DNA from: HGM12998 sp900756495
Lineage (GTDB): Bacteria; Bacillota; Clostridia; Oscillospirales; Oscillospiraceae
Assembly (NCBI GenBank): GCA_958477305.1
Contig: CAUEFI010000002.1
Span: forward strand, 62,001-126,000
Reading direction: 5' to 3'
Length of the DNA stretch: 64,000 nucleotides
The notes beneath the pieces were generated by a model that saw nothing but the letters and a program-made list of their open reading frames with translations, did not search any database and was not told the DNA's origin. The position numbers and the translations under genes are program-made. Of the stretch, positions 1 through 7,724 are shown in pieces; the stretch's first letter is position 1, and each line of letters opens with the position of its first letter.

Positions 1-23
1 TGATTTTCTGAAAAAGGGCAATC

Positions 24-72
24 GTAACCTTCCGTAACCCTTTGATTCCAGACTGAGACGGATTCTGTAACC
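24..72 (+). promoter_or_regulatory. Three direct repeats GTAACC upstream of the first lipoprotein
   Basis: GTAACC occurs at 24-29, 34-39 and 67-72, each followed by C/T-rich bases. The spacings of 10 and 33 bp put the copies on one face of the helix, as expected for a site bound by tandem regulator monomers. An extended -10-like TGCTATACT follows near 100-108. A regulator binding here is inference. Confidence 0.3.
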
Positions 73-124
73 CTTTTCCCCGGCTGTCCTGCTATACTGG
101 GAGGCGAGAAAAGGAGGGGCGACT

Positions 125-1153
125 ATGAAACTCTTTCGGCCGCTGACCGCTGTCCTGGCTCTGTTCATCCCGCTGACCGCCTGCGCGGCTGCTCCCACCC
201 CTGCGCCTGTTCCCACGGTGCCGGTCTCCATTCCGGCAGAGCCCTCCTCTCCCGCCGCGACAGAGGAGCCCGCCTTTTTGCTCCCCGTCACCGAGGAGGG
301 CATCCGCACCCGCTACGGCTGGGACGGCTATCAGGTGCAGAACATCGTCCCCTATGAGGGGGATTTTCTGGTGGAGTATGGCTATGAAACCGAGATCCGG
401 AACACCGGCGCCACCCTGCTGGACTGGGTCTTCGGCGAGACCGGGCGGCAGGTCCAGCTCACCGCCATGGAGCATTTCACCGCCTATGATGTCACCGGTC
501 CCGGTGAGGTGTGGTACGCCACCAGCGGCCTGAGCACCGCCACCCCATGGATGGGGCTCCCCCAGGCGGGAACCGTCCGGGTGTTGGGAGACGCCCGCGG
601 GCAAATCTCCGAAACATATGCCCAGACCGTGTCCGACGTAACCGCCACCTGGCGTCCCCCCACGGAATCTCTCTATCTGGGTTTCTGGGACGATGGTCCC
701 GCCGTAGGCGAGCGGTGGTTCCAGCTCTACGACGCCCGGATCGACGCCGACGGTCTCTCCTTCTCCTTCATCCCCAATGGGGACAGCACGGAGAAATTCC
801 AGTCCTTCTTCCCCGCCGTCACCACCGTCCCCTGCCTGGAGACCAGCTTTGACCCCGACAGCCGGCTCTTCACCCTCCGGTTCTACCACACCGCCCTGGA
901 GAGCGGCGGCGTCACCGACGCGGATCTGGACTGGGCGGGTCAGGACTACACGGGGCTCTATCCCTGCGCCTTCCCGGCCGGCAGTCTGGGCCGGGACAGC
1001 CATTTTATTGCAGACGCCCAAGTACGCGCCGACGGGGACGACACGGTGGTGACCTTCCGCCTCACGGACAAGGCCGCTGTTTTCACAGTGGAGACCTACA
1101 ACCTGGGGGAGGACCACATTCCCGGCCTGCGCCTGGTGTTCCGGGAAAAATAG
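125..1153 (+). CDS. Putative lipoprotein of unknown function
   Basis: This is a 342-residue secreted protein. Residues 1-20 form a lipoprotein signal peptide ending in the lipobox LTAC (Cys20), and a Pro/Ala-rich linker follows. The AAGGAGG ribosome site lies 6 bases before the ATG. The rest (about residues 60-342) is rich in Asp, Gly and aromatic residues, with short alternating strands suggesting a beta-rich fold, but I recognise no family. Another lipoprotein gene follows 39 bases downstream in the same direction, so the two are probably co-transcribed. It probably sits anchored to the outer face of the membrane. Function unknown. Confidence 0.8.
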   Translation: MKLFRPLTAVLALFIPLTACAAAPTPAPVPTVPVSIPAEPSSPAATEEPAFLLPVTEEGIRTRYGWDGYQVQNIVPYEGDFLVEYGYETEIRNTGATLLDWVFGETGRQVQLTAMEHFTAYDVTGPGEVWYATSGLSTATPWMGLPQAGTVRVLGDARGQISETYAQTVSDVTATWRPPTESLYLGFWDDGPAVGERWFQLYDARIDADGLSFSFIPNGDSTEKFQSFFPAVTTVPCLETSFDPDSRLFTLRFYHTALESGGVTDADLDWAGQDYTGLYPCAFPAGSLGRDSHFIADAQVRADGDDTVVTFRLTDKAAVFTVETYNLGEDHIPGLRLVFREK

Positions 1154-1192
1154 CGGCCGCGCCTTTGACTTCTACCGATGGAGGACTTTGAT

Positions 1193-2797
1193 ATGACCAA
1201 GTTTCAGCGCCTGACCGCGTTTCTCCCCGCCCTGGCCCTGCTCCTGGCCCTGGCCGCCTGCGCCCCCGCCGCACCCGCGCCCTCCCCCTCAAAAACCGCC
1301 CCCGCGGCGGACTCCCTGCCGGCACTCCTCGCCGGCCTGACGGAGGCGGACATCGGCTATGTGAGCTGGTACGGCCCCAACGAGCCCCCCTCGGCGGAGG
1401 AGATGGCCCGGCTGCTCCGGGATGCGGCCGCCCACCCGGTGGAGCACGGCGATCTCACCCTCAACGGCTCGGCCACCGACATCGTGTGGTCTATGGACGT
1501 GTACCTGGGTCCGAAGGATCAGGGGGGCTACGCGGGGGACGACGCCCTGTACCTCTTCGCCGGGCTGGAGGAGAACGTAGTTGAAATCTTTGGCGGAGCC
1601 AGCCTGCCCGAGGGCCGGATCCACCTGGAGGACGAGGCTCTCTACCAGCGCCTGCGCACCATGTGCGACACAGAGCAGTACATCAACGACACCTGGTATG
1701 AGCGGTACCGGGAGGAGGTGGACGGCTACTACGACGCCCGCCTGGAGGAACTGCGGGAGAGCGGATATGCCTCCTGGGAGCTGACCGAATTCGCTGGGAT
1801 CCTGGGGACCACAAAAGAGAACGGCGTGGGGGCGACAGCCTTCCGTATGGCCGCCGCCTTCCGTACCGATCCGCCGGACCGGGCCCCCTTTCTGCTGGCT
1901 GGAGGCGCCTATGTGGACAGCCAGCTCCGGGTTCACGGGCTGGATTGGCAGAGTACCTATCTTGTGGATCTGGACGGCGAGTTCCTGGGGTTTGCTCACG
2001 GCGACGGGATTCTGCAGGCCCTTGAGGACCTCTGGGGCACGGAGGATTCACAGGTACTGCGGGAGGCCCTGGCCTCCTTCGCAGAGTCCCCGGGGGCCTT
2101 GGGCCAGGGCGATCACGCACTTCCGGAACCGGGGCCTATCTGGGGCGAGCAGGTATTCCAGCGGGACTACGCCGGTGAGGAGTCCCATGCCGACACCCCG
2201 GAGGGGGTAACCGTCTCGCTCCGCTTTGTGATGCCCCGCATCGAAAACGCCGGGGACAACGCCGTCTGGCAGCGCCTGAACGACGAATTTGCCGCCCAGG
2301 GTGAGGAATGGCTCCAGAAAGGCCGGGAGTACTGGGGCACCCCGGGGCTGGAGCCCGGCGGGGACTACGCTGTGGAGAGCGCCTATACGGTTCAGCAGTG
2401 CGGCGGCCTCCTCAGCCTCCGCTATGAGCGCACCGAGCGCCTTGCGGGGGCCCCCGCCGTCACCGTCTCCGGCGCCACCTTTGACCTGGAGACCGGGGAC
2501 GCGATCTCCATAGAGGCACTCTTCCGCGTCCCCGTGGAGGAATTCCGCCCCGTTCTGCTGGACGAACTGGGGGGAGAGGAGAGCTACCGCCACGGCTTTG
2601 ACCGCTATGGCTTCGACCGGGCTCACTATGAGGACTTTCTCACAGTGGACGGGTTCTATCTCACGGAGACGGATCTGGTTCTCCTCTTCCCCATCTGGGA
2701 GGGGGAGGCTACCTCGCCCTCCTCCACCCTGGAGCGGCCCGTGCCGCTGACGCAGTTGAAGGAGATCCTCACCCCTGCGCTGGCCGGCTATTTGTAA
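1193..2797 (+). CDS. Lipoprotein with a DUF3298-like C-terminal region
   Basis: I place the start at ATG 1193 (protein MTKFQ...) because GGAGG at 1180-1184 is 8 bases upstream; an in-frame ATG at 1178 has no ribosome site. The product is 534 residues with a lipobox LAAC (Cys23) and a Pro/Ala linker. The last 180 or so residues follow the pattern of the DUF3298/RsiV C-terminal domain: a strand-rich stretch, 'FDLETGD' followed by 'ISIEALF', then near the end 'LTETDLVLLFPIWEGE'. That domain occurs in secreted proteins and in anti-sigma factors such as RsiV, but here there is no cytoplasmic anti-sigma segment. The central 300 residues are unassigned. Likely surface-attached; role unknown. Confidence 0.75.
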   Translation: MTKFQRLTAFLPALALLLALAACAPAAPAPSPSKTAPAADSLPALLAGLTEADIGYVSWYGPNEPPSAEEMARLLRDAAAHPVEHGDLTLNGSATDIVWSMDVYLGPKDQGGYAGDDALYLFAGLEENVVEIFGGASLPEGRIHLEDEALYQRLRTMCDTEQYINDTWYERYREEVDGYYDARLEELRESGYASWELTEFAGILGTTKENGVGATAFRMAAAFRTDPPDRAPFLLAGGAYVDSQLRVHGLDWQSTYLVDLDGEFLGFAHGDGILQALEDLWGTEDSQVLREALASFAESPGALGQGDHALPEPGPIWGEQVFQRDYAGEESHADTPEGVTVSLRFVMPRIENAGDNAVWQRLNDEFAAQGEEWLQKGREYWGTPGLEPGGDYAVESAYTVQQCGGLLSLRYERTERLAGAPAVTVSGATFDLETGDAISIEALFRVPVEEFRPVLLDELGGEESYRHGFDRYGFDRAHYEDFLTVDGFYLTETDLVLLFPIWEGEATSPSSTLERPVPLTQLKEILTPALAGYL

Positions 2798-2815
2798 ACT
2801 TTCTATGAAACCCTC

Positions 2816-2844
2816 TTGAAAATTTTTGCACGAAGGATTATGAT
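2816..2844 (+). promoter_or_regulatory. Sigma-A-type promoter of htpG
   Basis: TTGAAA (2816-2821), a 17-base spacer and TATGAT (2839-2844). The CIRCE operator starts 4 bases after the -10 box, so HrcA bound there would cover the transcription start. Confidence 0.8.
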
Positions 2845-2848
2845 AGCG

Positions 2849-2875
2849 TTAGCACTCGCAATTATCGAGTGCTAA
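2849..2875 (+). promoter_or_regulatory. Perfect CIRCE operator (HrcA binding site)
   Basis: TTAGCACTC (2849-2857), 9 spacer bases and GAGTGCTAA (2867-2875) match the CIRCE consensus exactly. Flanking bases extend the inverted repeat to about 2844-2880. It overlaps the start of the htpG transcript, so htpG is predicted to be repressed by HrcA and induced by heat or protein-folding stress. Confidence 0.95.
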
Positions 2876-2918
2876 CGCTATGTTTTTACGAATGAGTTTT
2901 ATATAGGGAGGCAGTTTC

Positions 2919-4841
2919 ATGGCAAAGAAGCAGTTTAAAACCGAATCCAAGCGCATTCTAGACCTGATGATCAACTCCATCTATACCCATAAGGAGATCT
3001 TTCTCCGGGAGCTGATCTCCAACGCCAGCGACGCGATGGACAAGCTGGCCTACAAGGCCCTCACCGACGACAAGGTTGGGGTGGACCGTTCTCAGATGCA
3101 GATCACCCTGATTCCCGACCGGAGCGCACGTACTCTGACCATACGGGACAACGGCGTTGGCATGACCAAAGAGGAGCTGGAGGCCAATCTGGGCACCATC
3201 GCCAAGAGCGGCTCTCTCCAGTTTAAAAAGGAGATGGCCGAGGCTGAGGGTGTCAGCGAGAACGATTTGGACATCATCGGCCAGTTCGGCGTGGGCTTCT
3301 ATTCCGCCTTTATGGTAGCCGATAAGGTCACCGTCACCTCCAAAGCCTACGGCAGCGGCGAGGCTTGGTGCTGGGAATCCTCCGGGGCCGACGGATATAC
3401 TCTGACTCCTTGTGAAAAGGCCGATGTGGGCACGGAAATTGTTATGACCCTGAAGGCCGACAGCGAGGAGGAGAAGTATGATCAATATCTGGACCAGAAC
3501 GAGCTGGACCGGCTGGTAAAGAAGTACTCCGACTATGTCCACTACCCCATCAGGATGGAGCGTACCCGCACCCGGGCAAAGGAGAAGCCCGCCGACGCCG
3601 GAGAGGACTATAAGACCGAATACGAGACCTATAACGAGTGGGAAACCCTCAACTCCATGGTCCCCCTGTGGCAGCGGCCCAAGAGCGAGGTCAAGAGCGA
3701 GGAATACAACGACTTCTACAAGGAAAAGTATGGTGACTGGGAGGATCCCCTCACTGTCATCCATGTATCGGCCGAGGGGACGGTGGAATACAAGGCGATG
3801 CTCTACATCCCCTCCCATCCCCCCTATGACTTTAACTCCAGAGACTTTGAAAAAGGCCTGCAGCTCTATTCCTCAGGCGTTATGATCATGGACAAGTGCC
3901 CCGATCTGGTGCCCAACCACTTCCGCTTTGTCCGGGGCGTGGTAGACAGCGCCGACTTCTCTCTCAACATCAGCCGTGAGATGCTGCAGCATACCCGCCA
4001 GCTCAAGGTAGTGGCCAACAATCTGGAGAAAAAGATCAAGGCCGAGCTGCTGCGCATCCAGAAGGAGGATCGGGAAAAGTACGAGACCTTCTGGAAGGCC
4101 TTCGGTCTGAGTGTAAAGCTGGGCGTCATTGCCGACTACGGCGCCCACAAGGACCTCCTCAGGGATCTGCTGCTCTTCTGGTCCTCCAAGGAGAAGAAGC
4201 CGGTCACCCTGGCCGAATATGTCTCCCGCATGCCGGAGGATCAAAAGTTTATCTATTACGCCAGCGGCGAAACTCCCGACAAGATTGCCAAGCTCCCCCA
4301 GGTGGAGCGTATTGCCGAAAAGGGCTACGAGATTCTCTGTCTCACCGACGAGCCCGACGAGTTTGTTATGCAGGTTCTCCACGAGATCGACGGTAAGGAG
4401 CTCAAGTCGGTCACCGCCGAGGACGCCCTCCCCGAGACCGACGAGGAGAAGGCCCAGGCAGAGAAGAAAGCCGAGGAGAATAAGGACGTACTGGACTTCG
4501 TCAAAGAGGCTCTGGCCGGCAAGATAAAGGAGGCGCGCATCTCCAAAATTCTAAAGTCGGGGGCGGTCTGCCTCAGCGTGGACGGACCTATGTCGGTGGA
4601 GATGGCCAAGTACTTTATGAAGATGGCCCCCGACAGTGTCCAGGACTTTAAGGCCGAGCAGGTTCTGGAGCTCAATCCCGACTCCGGCGCCTTTGCCGCC
4701 CTGCGCGCCGCTGTGGACAGCGACCGGGATTTGGCCAAAAAATACGCCGAACTTTTGTATAATCAGGCGCTCCTCATCGCCGGTCTCCCACTGGAGGATC
4801 CGGTAGCTTATTCTGAGCTGGTGTGCTCTCTCATGAAATAA
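2919..4841 (+). CDS. htpG: Molecular chaperone HtpG (bacterial Hsp90)
   Basis: This 640-residue protein is full length for HtpG (about 620-640). It is a cytosolic, ATP-driven homodimeric chaperone that helps late folding of client proteins. The N-terminal GHKL ATPase is clear: 'ELISNASDAMDK' (N box), 'RDNGVGM' (G1), and 'GQFGVGFYSAFMV' (G2/lid). A middle domain with 'PYDFNSRDFEKG' and 'NISREMLQ', and the C-terminal dimerisation region, follow. The start is ATG 2919 after GGGAGGCAG. It stands alone between its own CIRCE-controlled promoter and a strong terminator, so it is a monocistronic heat-shock gene. In Bacillus subtilis htpG is outside the HrcA regulon, so the CIRCE box is a departure from that model. 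Confidence 0.97.
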   Translation: MAKKQFKTESKRILDLMINSIYTHKEIFLRELISNASDAMDKLAYKALTDDKVGVDRSQMQITLIPDRSARTLTIRDNGVGMTKEELEANLGTIAKSGSLQFKKEMAEAEGVSENDLDIIGQFGVGFYSAFMVADKVTVTSKAYGSGEAWCWESSGADGYTLTPCEKADVGTEIVMTLKADSEEEKYDQYLDQNELDRLVKKYSDYVHYPIRMERTRTRAKEKPADAGEDYKTEYETYNEWETLNSMVPLWQRPKSEVKSEEYNDFYKEKYGDWEDPLTVIHVSAEGTVEYKAMLYIPSHPPYDFNSRDFEKGLQLYSSGVMIMDKCPDLVPNHFRFVRGVVDSADFSLNISREMLQHTRQLKVVANNLEKKIKAELLRIQKEDREKYETFWKAFGLSVKLGVIADYGAHKDLLRDLLLFWSSKEKKPVTLAEYVSRMPEDQKFIYYASGETPDKIAKLPQVERIAEKGYEILCLTDEPDEFVMQVLHEIDGKELKSVTAEDALPETDEEKAQAEKKAEENKDVLDFVKEALAGKIKEARISKILKSGAVCLSVDGPMSVEMAKYFMKMAPDSVQDFKAEQVLELNPDSGAFAALRAAVDSDRDLAKKYAELLYNQALLIAGLPLEDPVAYSELVCSLMK

Positions 4842-4854
4842 CGGTCCCATAAAA

Positions 4855-4894
4855 GCCGCCCGCTCCGGAACTCATCCGGAGCGGGCGGCTTTTT
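4855..4894. terminator. Bidirectional terminator between htpG and the MFS gene
   Basis: A perfect 14-bp stem (4855-4868 with 4876-4889), a 7-base loop and TTTTT follow htpG. AAAA precedes the stem, so it can also end minus-strand transcription coming from the convergent carrier gene. Confidence 0.9.
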
Positions 4895-4920
4895 CTTACC
4901 GGGCGGCAGAGGGCCGTCCG

Positions 4921-6201
4921 TCAATCATCCACCTTGCCCTTGCACCGATTGGTGACCAGCAGGAGCAGAATCGCGCCCACCACGTCGATGCCAATGAAGA
5001 CGGTATAGGGCAGCGTATAGTCGCCGCCGGACTTGGCCAGAAGGATGGCCATAATGATAAAGGCAAATTTCTGCAGGAGGGAGGCAATGGGGGAGACCAG
5101 CCGGTTGGCCGCGGTGAAGTCGTACTTGCCGTAGACCGAGATGACCATGGAGGGCATCAGGTTCAGCAGTCCGCCGATACCCAGCCCCACAAAGACAATG
5201 GCAATATAGGTGAAGATGGGATTGGAGGCAAAGATAAGCAGGAGCAGCGCGATGATATAGGAAGCAGAATAGACCACCGAGGCCAGCTTGGTGTTGGTCT
5301 TGGAATCCAGCCAACCCCAAAAATAGCTGCCGGCCAGGCCTACCACAGCGGCGACAGTCAGCATCAGCAGGGCGGTGGCGTCGTCATAGCCAACGCTCTT
5401 CATACGGGGGACAAACTGGCTGACAATACCTACGGTGACAATCCACAGCAGGCCGAAACCAAGGGAGATAAGCCACATATCCTTATCCCTAAGGAGGCGG
5501 CCGATGGTGAATGGGCTCTTGTAGTTGGCGATGGCCTCTGCCTGGGCTTTCAGATCCAAGCCGTCATCCTTGATGTTATCGGGATAAGCACCCACATCGT
5601 GGGGGTAATTTTTTACCCATACAAAAGACACGGCACCGAAGATAATGACCACTACGCCCACGATGGCACAGGAGACGGGCACACCGAATCTGCCGAACAG
5701 AGCGCTGAGGATGGCCACGAAGGTGGCAGTGCAGAGAGGGGCTCCCATAGTAGCCCAGCCCAGGGCAATGCCCTTTTTGCGGGGGAACCAGTTATTCATG
5801 AGGGTGGCGGTACCGATAAGGCCGAAGGCATTGGAGATAAAGGTGAACAGGGTCAGGCAGATCAGGAACTGTGCGGGGGAACTCACAGAGCCGAACCAAA
5901 TGTAGAGCACCCCTGTGATCATCAGAGTGACGGCGCACAGCTTGCGTGCCCCCGTCTTCATGATGACCTGTCCGAATATGATGCCGCCCAGCACGCCGAT
6001 GATACCGGCCGGAGTGGCAAAGCCCAGCAGGGTGTTGTAGTCCCAGCCATGCATGGCTGCAAAGGCTGAGGGATAGACGTTCAGCCCGTCTACCGCCAGT
6101 CCGGCCCAGAAGTAGTAGAGCAGGACACTGTAGATGATCATGCTCCAGCCCCACTTGCCGAAGTTGCTGTTGGTAAGCTGCTTCTTGGATAACTGTGACA
6201 T
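4921..6201 (-). CDS. OFA-type (oxalate:formate antiporter-like) MFS transporter
   Basis: A 426-residue polytopic membrane protein with about 12 predicted transmembrane segments. The N-terminal pattern 'KWGWSMIIYSVLLYYFW' and 'GWDYNTLLGFATPAG' fits the OxlT / 'OFA family' of small-carboxylate exchangers. The start is ATG 6201, 8 bases after AGGAGG (6210-6215); a TTG at 6207 is too close to that site. It is divergent from the DAPG/phloretin-hydrolase-like gene with a 407-bp shared upstream region, so the two may serve one pathway, with the carrier moving an aromatic acid or other carboxylate. The substrate cannot be read from sequence. Confidence 0.85.
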   Translation of the reverse strand: MSQLSKKQLTNSNFGKWGWSMIIYSVLLYYFWAGLAVDGLNVYPSAFAAMHGWDYNTLLGFATPAGIIGVLGGIIFGQVIMKTGARKLCAVTLMITGVLYIWFGSVSSPAQFLICLTLFTFISNAFGLIGTATLMNNWFPRKKGIALGWATMGAPLCTATFVAILSALFGRFGVPVSCAIVGVVVIIFGAVSFVWVKNYPHDVGAYPDNIKDDGLDLKAQAEAIANYKSPFTIGRLLRDKDMWLISLGFGLLWIVTVGIVSQFVPRMKSVGYDDATALLMLTVAAVVGLAGSYFWGWLDSKTNTKLASVVYSASYIIALLLLIFASNPIFTYIAIVFVGLGIGGLLNLMPSMVISVYGKYDFTAANRLVSPIASLLQKFAFIIMAILLAKSGGDYTLPYTVFIGIDVVGAILLLLVTNRCKGKVDD

Positions 6202-6608
6202 TATCAATTCCTCCTATTTGTTTTTTCTCTCAGGATACACCTTCCGCTCATATAAAGAGCAATCCATGTGCCAAACCGTTCCCATCCAGCAAAAAAGTTT
6301 AAAACCCTTACTGCCGCAACGAATTTTTATCTGCCCCCCTCGCTCTCCTTTTGCTTTAGGAACAGCACATCTGTATCAATCCAGTTGTTTTATATAAATA
6401 CATATGTATTATTTCCTTTTCTGTATGCGCCAGCGCTCCCGCTGGAACCGGCGGGGAGAAAACCGCCTGCATTTCAGACGTTCACACCCTCCCTCCCTCC
6501 TTCCGCCGGGAATTTGGCACAAACTTTGCATTATTATTTTGCATCCAGTATCCATACCGGATTTCCTTTCATCCACACCTATACAAATATCATTAAGGAG
6601 TGAGCACC
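6202..6608. other. Divergent intergenic region between the MFS and hydrolase genes
   Basis: 407 bp, more AT-rich than the genes. It holds the ribosome sites of both genes and a 14-bp perfect palindrome AATACATATGTATT (6397-6410) that could be an operator. I see no convincing -35/-10 pair on either strand and no ORF worth calling. Confidence 0.5.
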
Positions 6609-7427
6609 ATGGCTAAAAAAGTACCCGCCACCAACGAGGACAAAAAGCGCAGTTATTACAAGTACTATCTCCAGGACTGCTCCGCCGGCGATCCAGAGCG
6701 CCACCAGCTCATCGATCAGGGGCCCTGCGATAACGCCGATGCCCTGCGCATCCAGAATCGCAACGACCTGTTTAAGCCCGGCGATCTGCCCGGCGAGTTC
6801 GGCTGGTGGCAGTTGGAGGACGGCACCGGCCTCATCGCCAACAAGACCTTCTTCCCCGGCACCACCGGCGAGATGTTCGACTGGTGGTTTGCCTGGCATC
6901 CCATTCGCCGGATCCGCTACGCCTGCTGGGATAACGAGGACCACTACGACGTGTATCTGGAAGACCCGGCCAAGGCAGTGGATATGAGCAAGTCCATGCG
7001 GGAGCGCCACTGGGGCAGTATCCACAACATCTGGGAGGACATCGGCACCGGCAAGGCCGACCTGCTGCGCATCCACTTCCGCAGGCCCTCCGAGTTGGGC
7101 TATGACGAGAGCAAGGTGGACACCGAGCTGTGCAACGCCCTGGTATGCGCCAACTGCCGGACGGTGGGAGACGACACAATGCCCGATGTCCCCGTGGTCA
7201 TGACCCACTTCCTGCGCCCCTGCGAGGGGGGCAGCATTCTGCGCTCCCGCTTCTGGTTTGGCTGGCAAATCATCGACGGGAAGGCCGTCAAGTGCATTCC
7301 CGATGAGGTTCAGATTCCCAAGGAGGCCATGATTAACCTTCTGCACCACAACGTAAAGGAGTTTGCCAATCTCTCCCGCATTCTCCCCTCCCTCTATGCT
7401 GAGGAGAAAGACAACTGGCTCGACTGA
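6609..7427 (+). CDS. DAPG hydrolase / phloretin hydrolase family protein
   Basis: A 272-residue cytoplasmic protein resembling 2,4-diacetylphloroglucinol hydrolase PhlG and phloretin hydrolase Phy (about 275-290 residues). These zinc enzymes cleave the C-C bond between a phloroglucinol ring and an acyl chain. The ligand pattern of PhlG (His, 30 residues, Glu; later His-x3-Glu) can be placed here as His112-Glu143 and His247-Glu251. Other landmarks are the aromatic stretch 'MFDWWFAWHP' and 'HWGSIHNIWEDIG'. The start is ATG 6609, 8 bases after AAGGAG; an upstream GTG at 6600 overlaps that site. In gut flavonoid degraders the enzyme turns phloretin into phloroglucinol and a phenylpropionate. Family assignment is good; the substrate is inference. 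Confidence 0.8.
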   Translation: MAKKVPATNEDKKRSYYKYYLQDCSAGDPERHQLIDQGPCDNADALRIQNRNDLFKPGDLPGEFGWWQLEDGTGLIANKTFFPGTTGEMFDWWFAWHPIRRIRYACWDNEDHYDVYLEDPAKAVDMSKSMRERHWGSIHNIWEDIGTGKADLLRIHFRRPSELGYDESKVDTELCNALVCANCRTVGDDTMPDVPVVMTHFLRPCEGGSILRSRFWFGWQIIDGKAVKCIPDEVQIPKEAMINLLHHNVKEFANLSRILPSLYAEEKDNWLD

Positions 7428-7490
7428 GTCCGCGCAGGGAAGGGCCTTCCGCTGCTTTGTAAACATCGCCGATAAAAACGGGCAATAGCC

Positions 7491-7536
7491 GAAAGCCCCC
7501 TGATGCGGGAAACTAAACCTTCATCAGGGGGCTTTC
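7491..7536 (+). terminator. Terminator of the DAPG-hydrolase-like gene
   Basis: A 15-bp stem, GAAAGCCCCCTGATG (7491-7505) with its complement at 7522-7536. The T-run is short (CTTTCC), so efficiency is uncertain. Confidence 0.65.
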
Positions 7537-7587
7537 CATATACGGTAAGGCGGCTACATCCACTTCTGCAACCCTGGGCGCATGAAA

Positions 7588-7628
7588 CAAAAAAGCGGAG
7601 TGGCGCCGCTTGCGCTGTGCCACTCCGC
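7588..7628 (-). terminator. Terminator of the beta-CASP operon
   Basis: GCGGAGTGGC (7595-7604) pairs with GCCACTCCGC (7619-7628); on the minus strand the stem is followed by TTTTTTG. It lies about 100 bases past the stop of the beta-CASP gene. Confidence 0.8.
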
Positions 7629-7724
7629 CTAAAACAATATCTTTTCTAATGAGGGACCGTTTGTGCCGTCCGTACAATCTAGGGCTGTTCGCATTAAGAG
7701 CGGGCACCTTTTCGTTACAGCACT

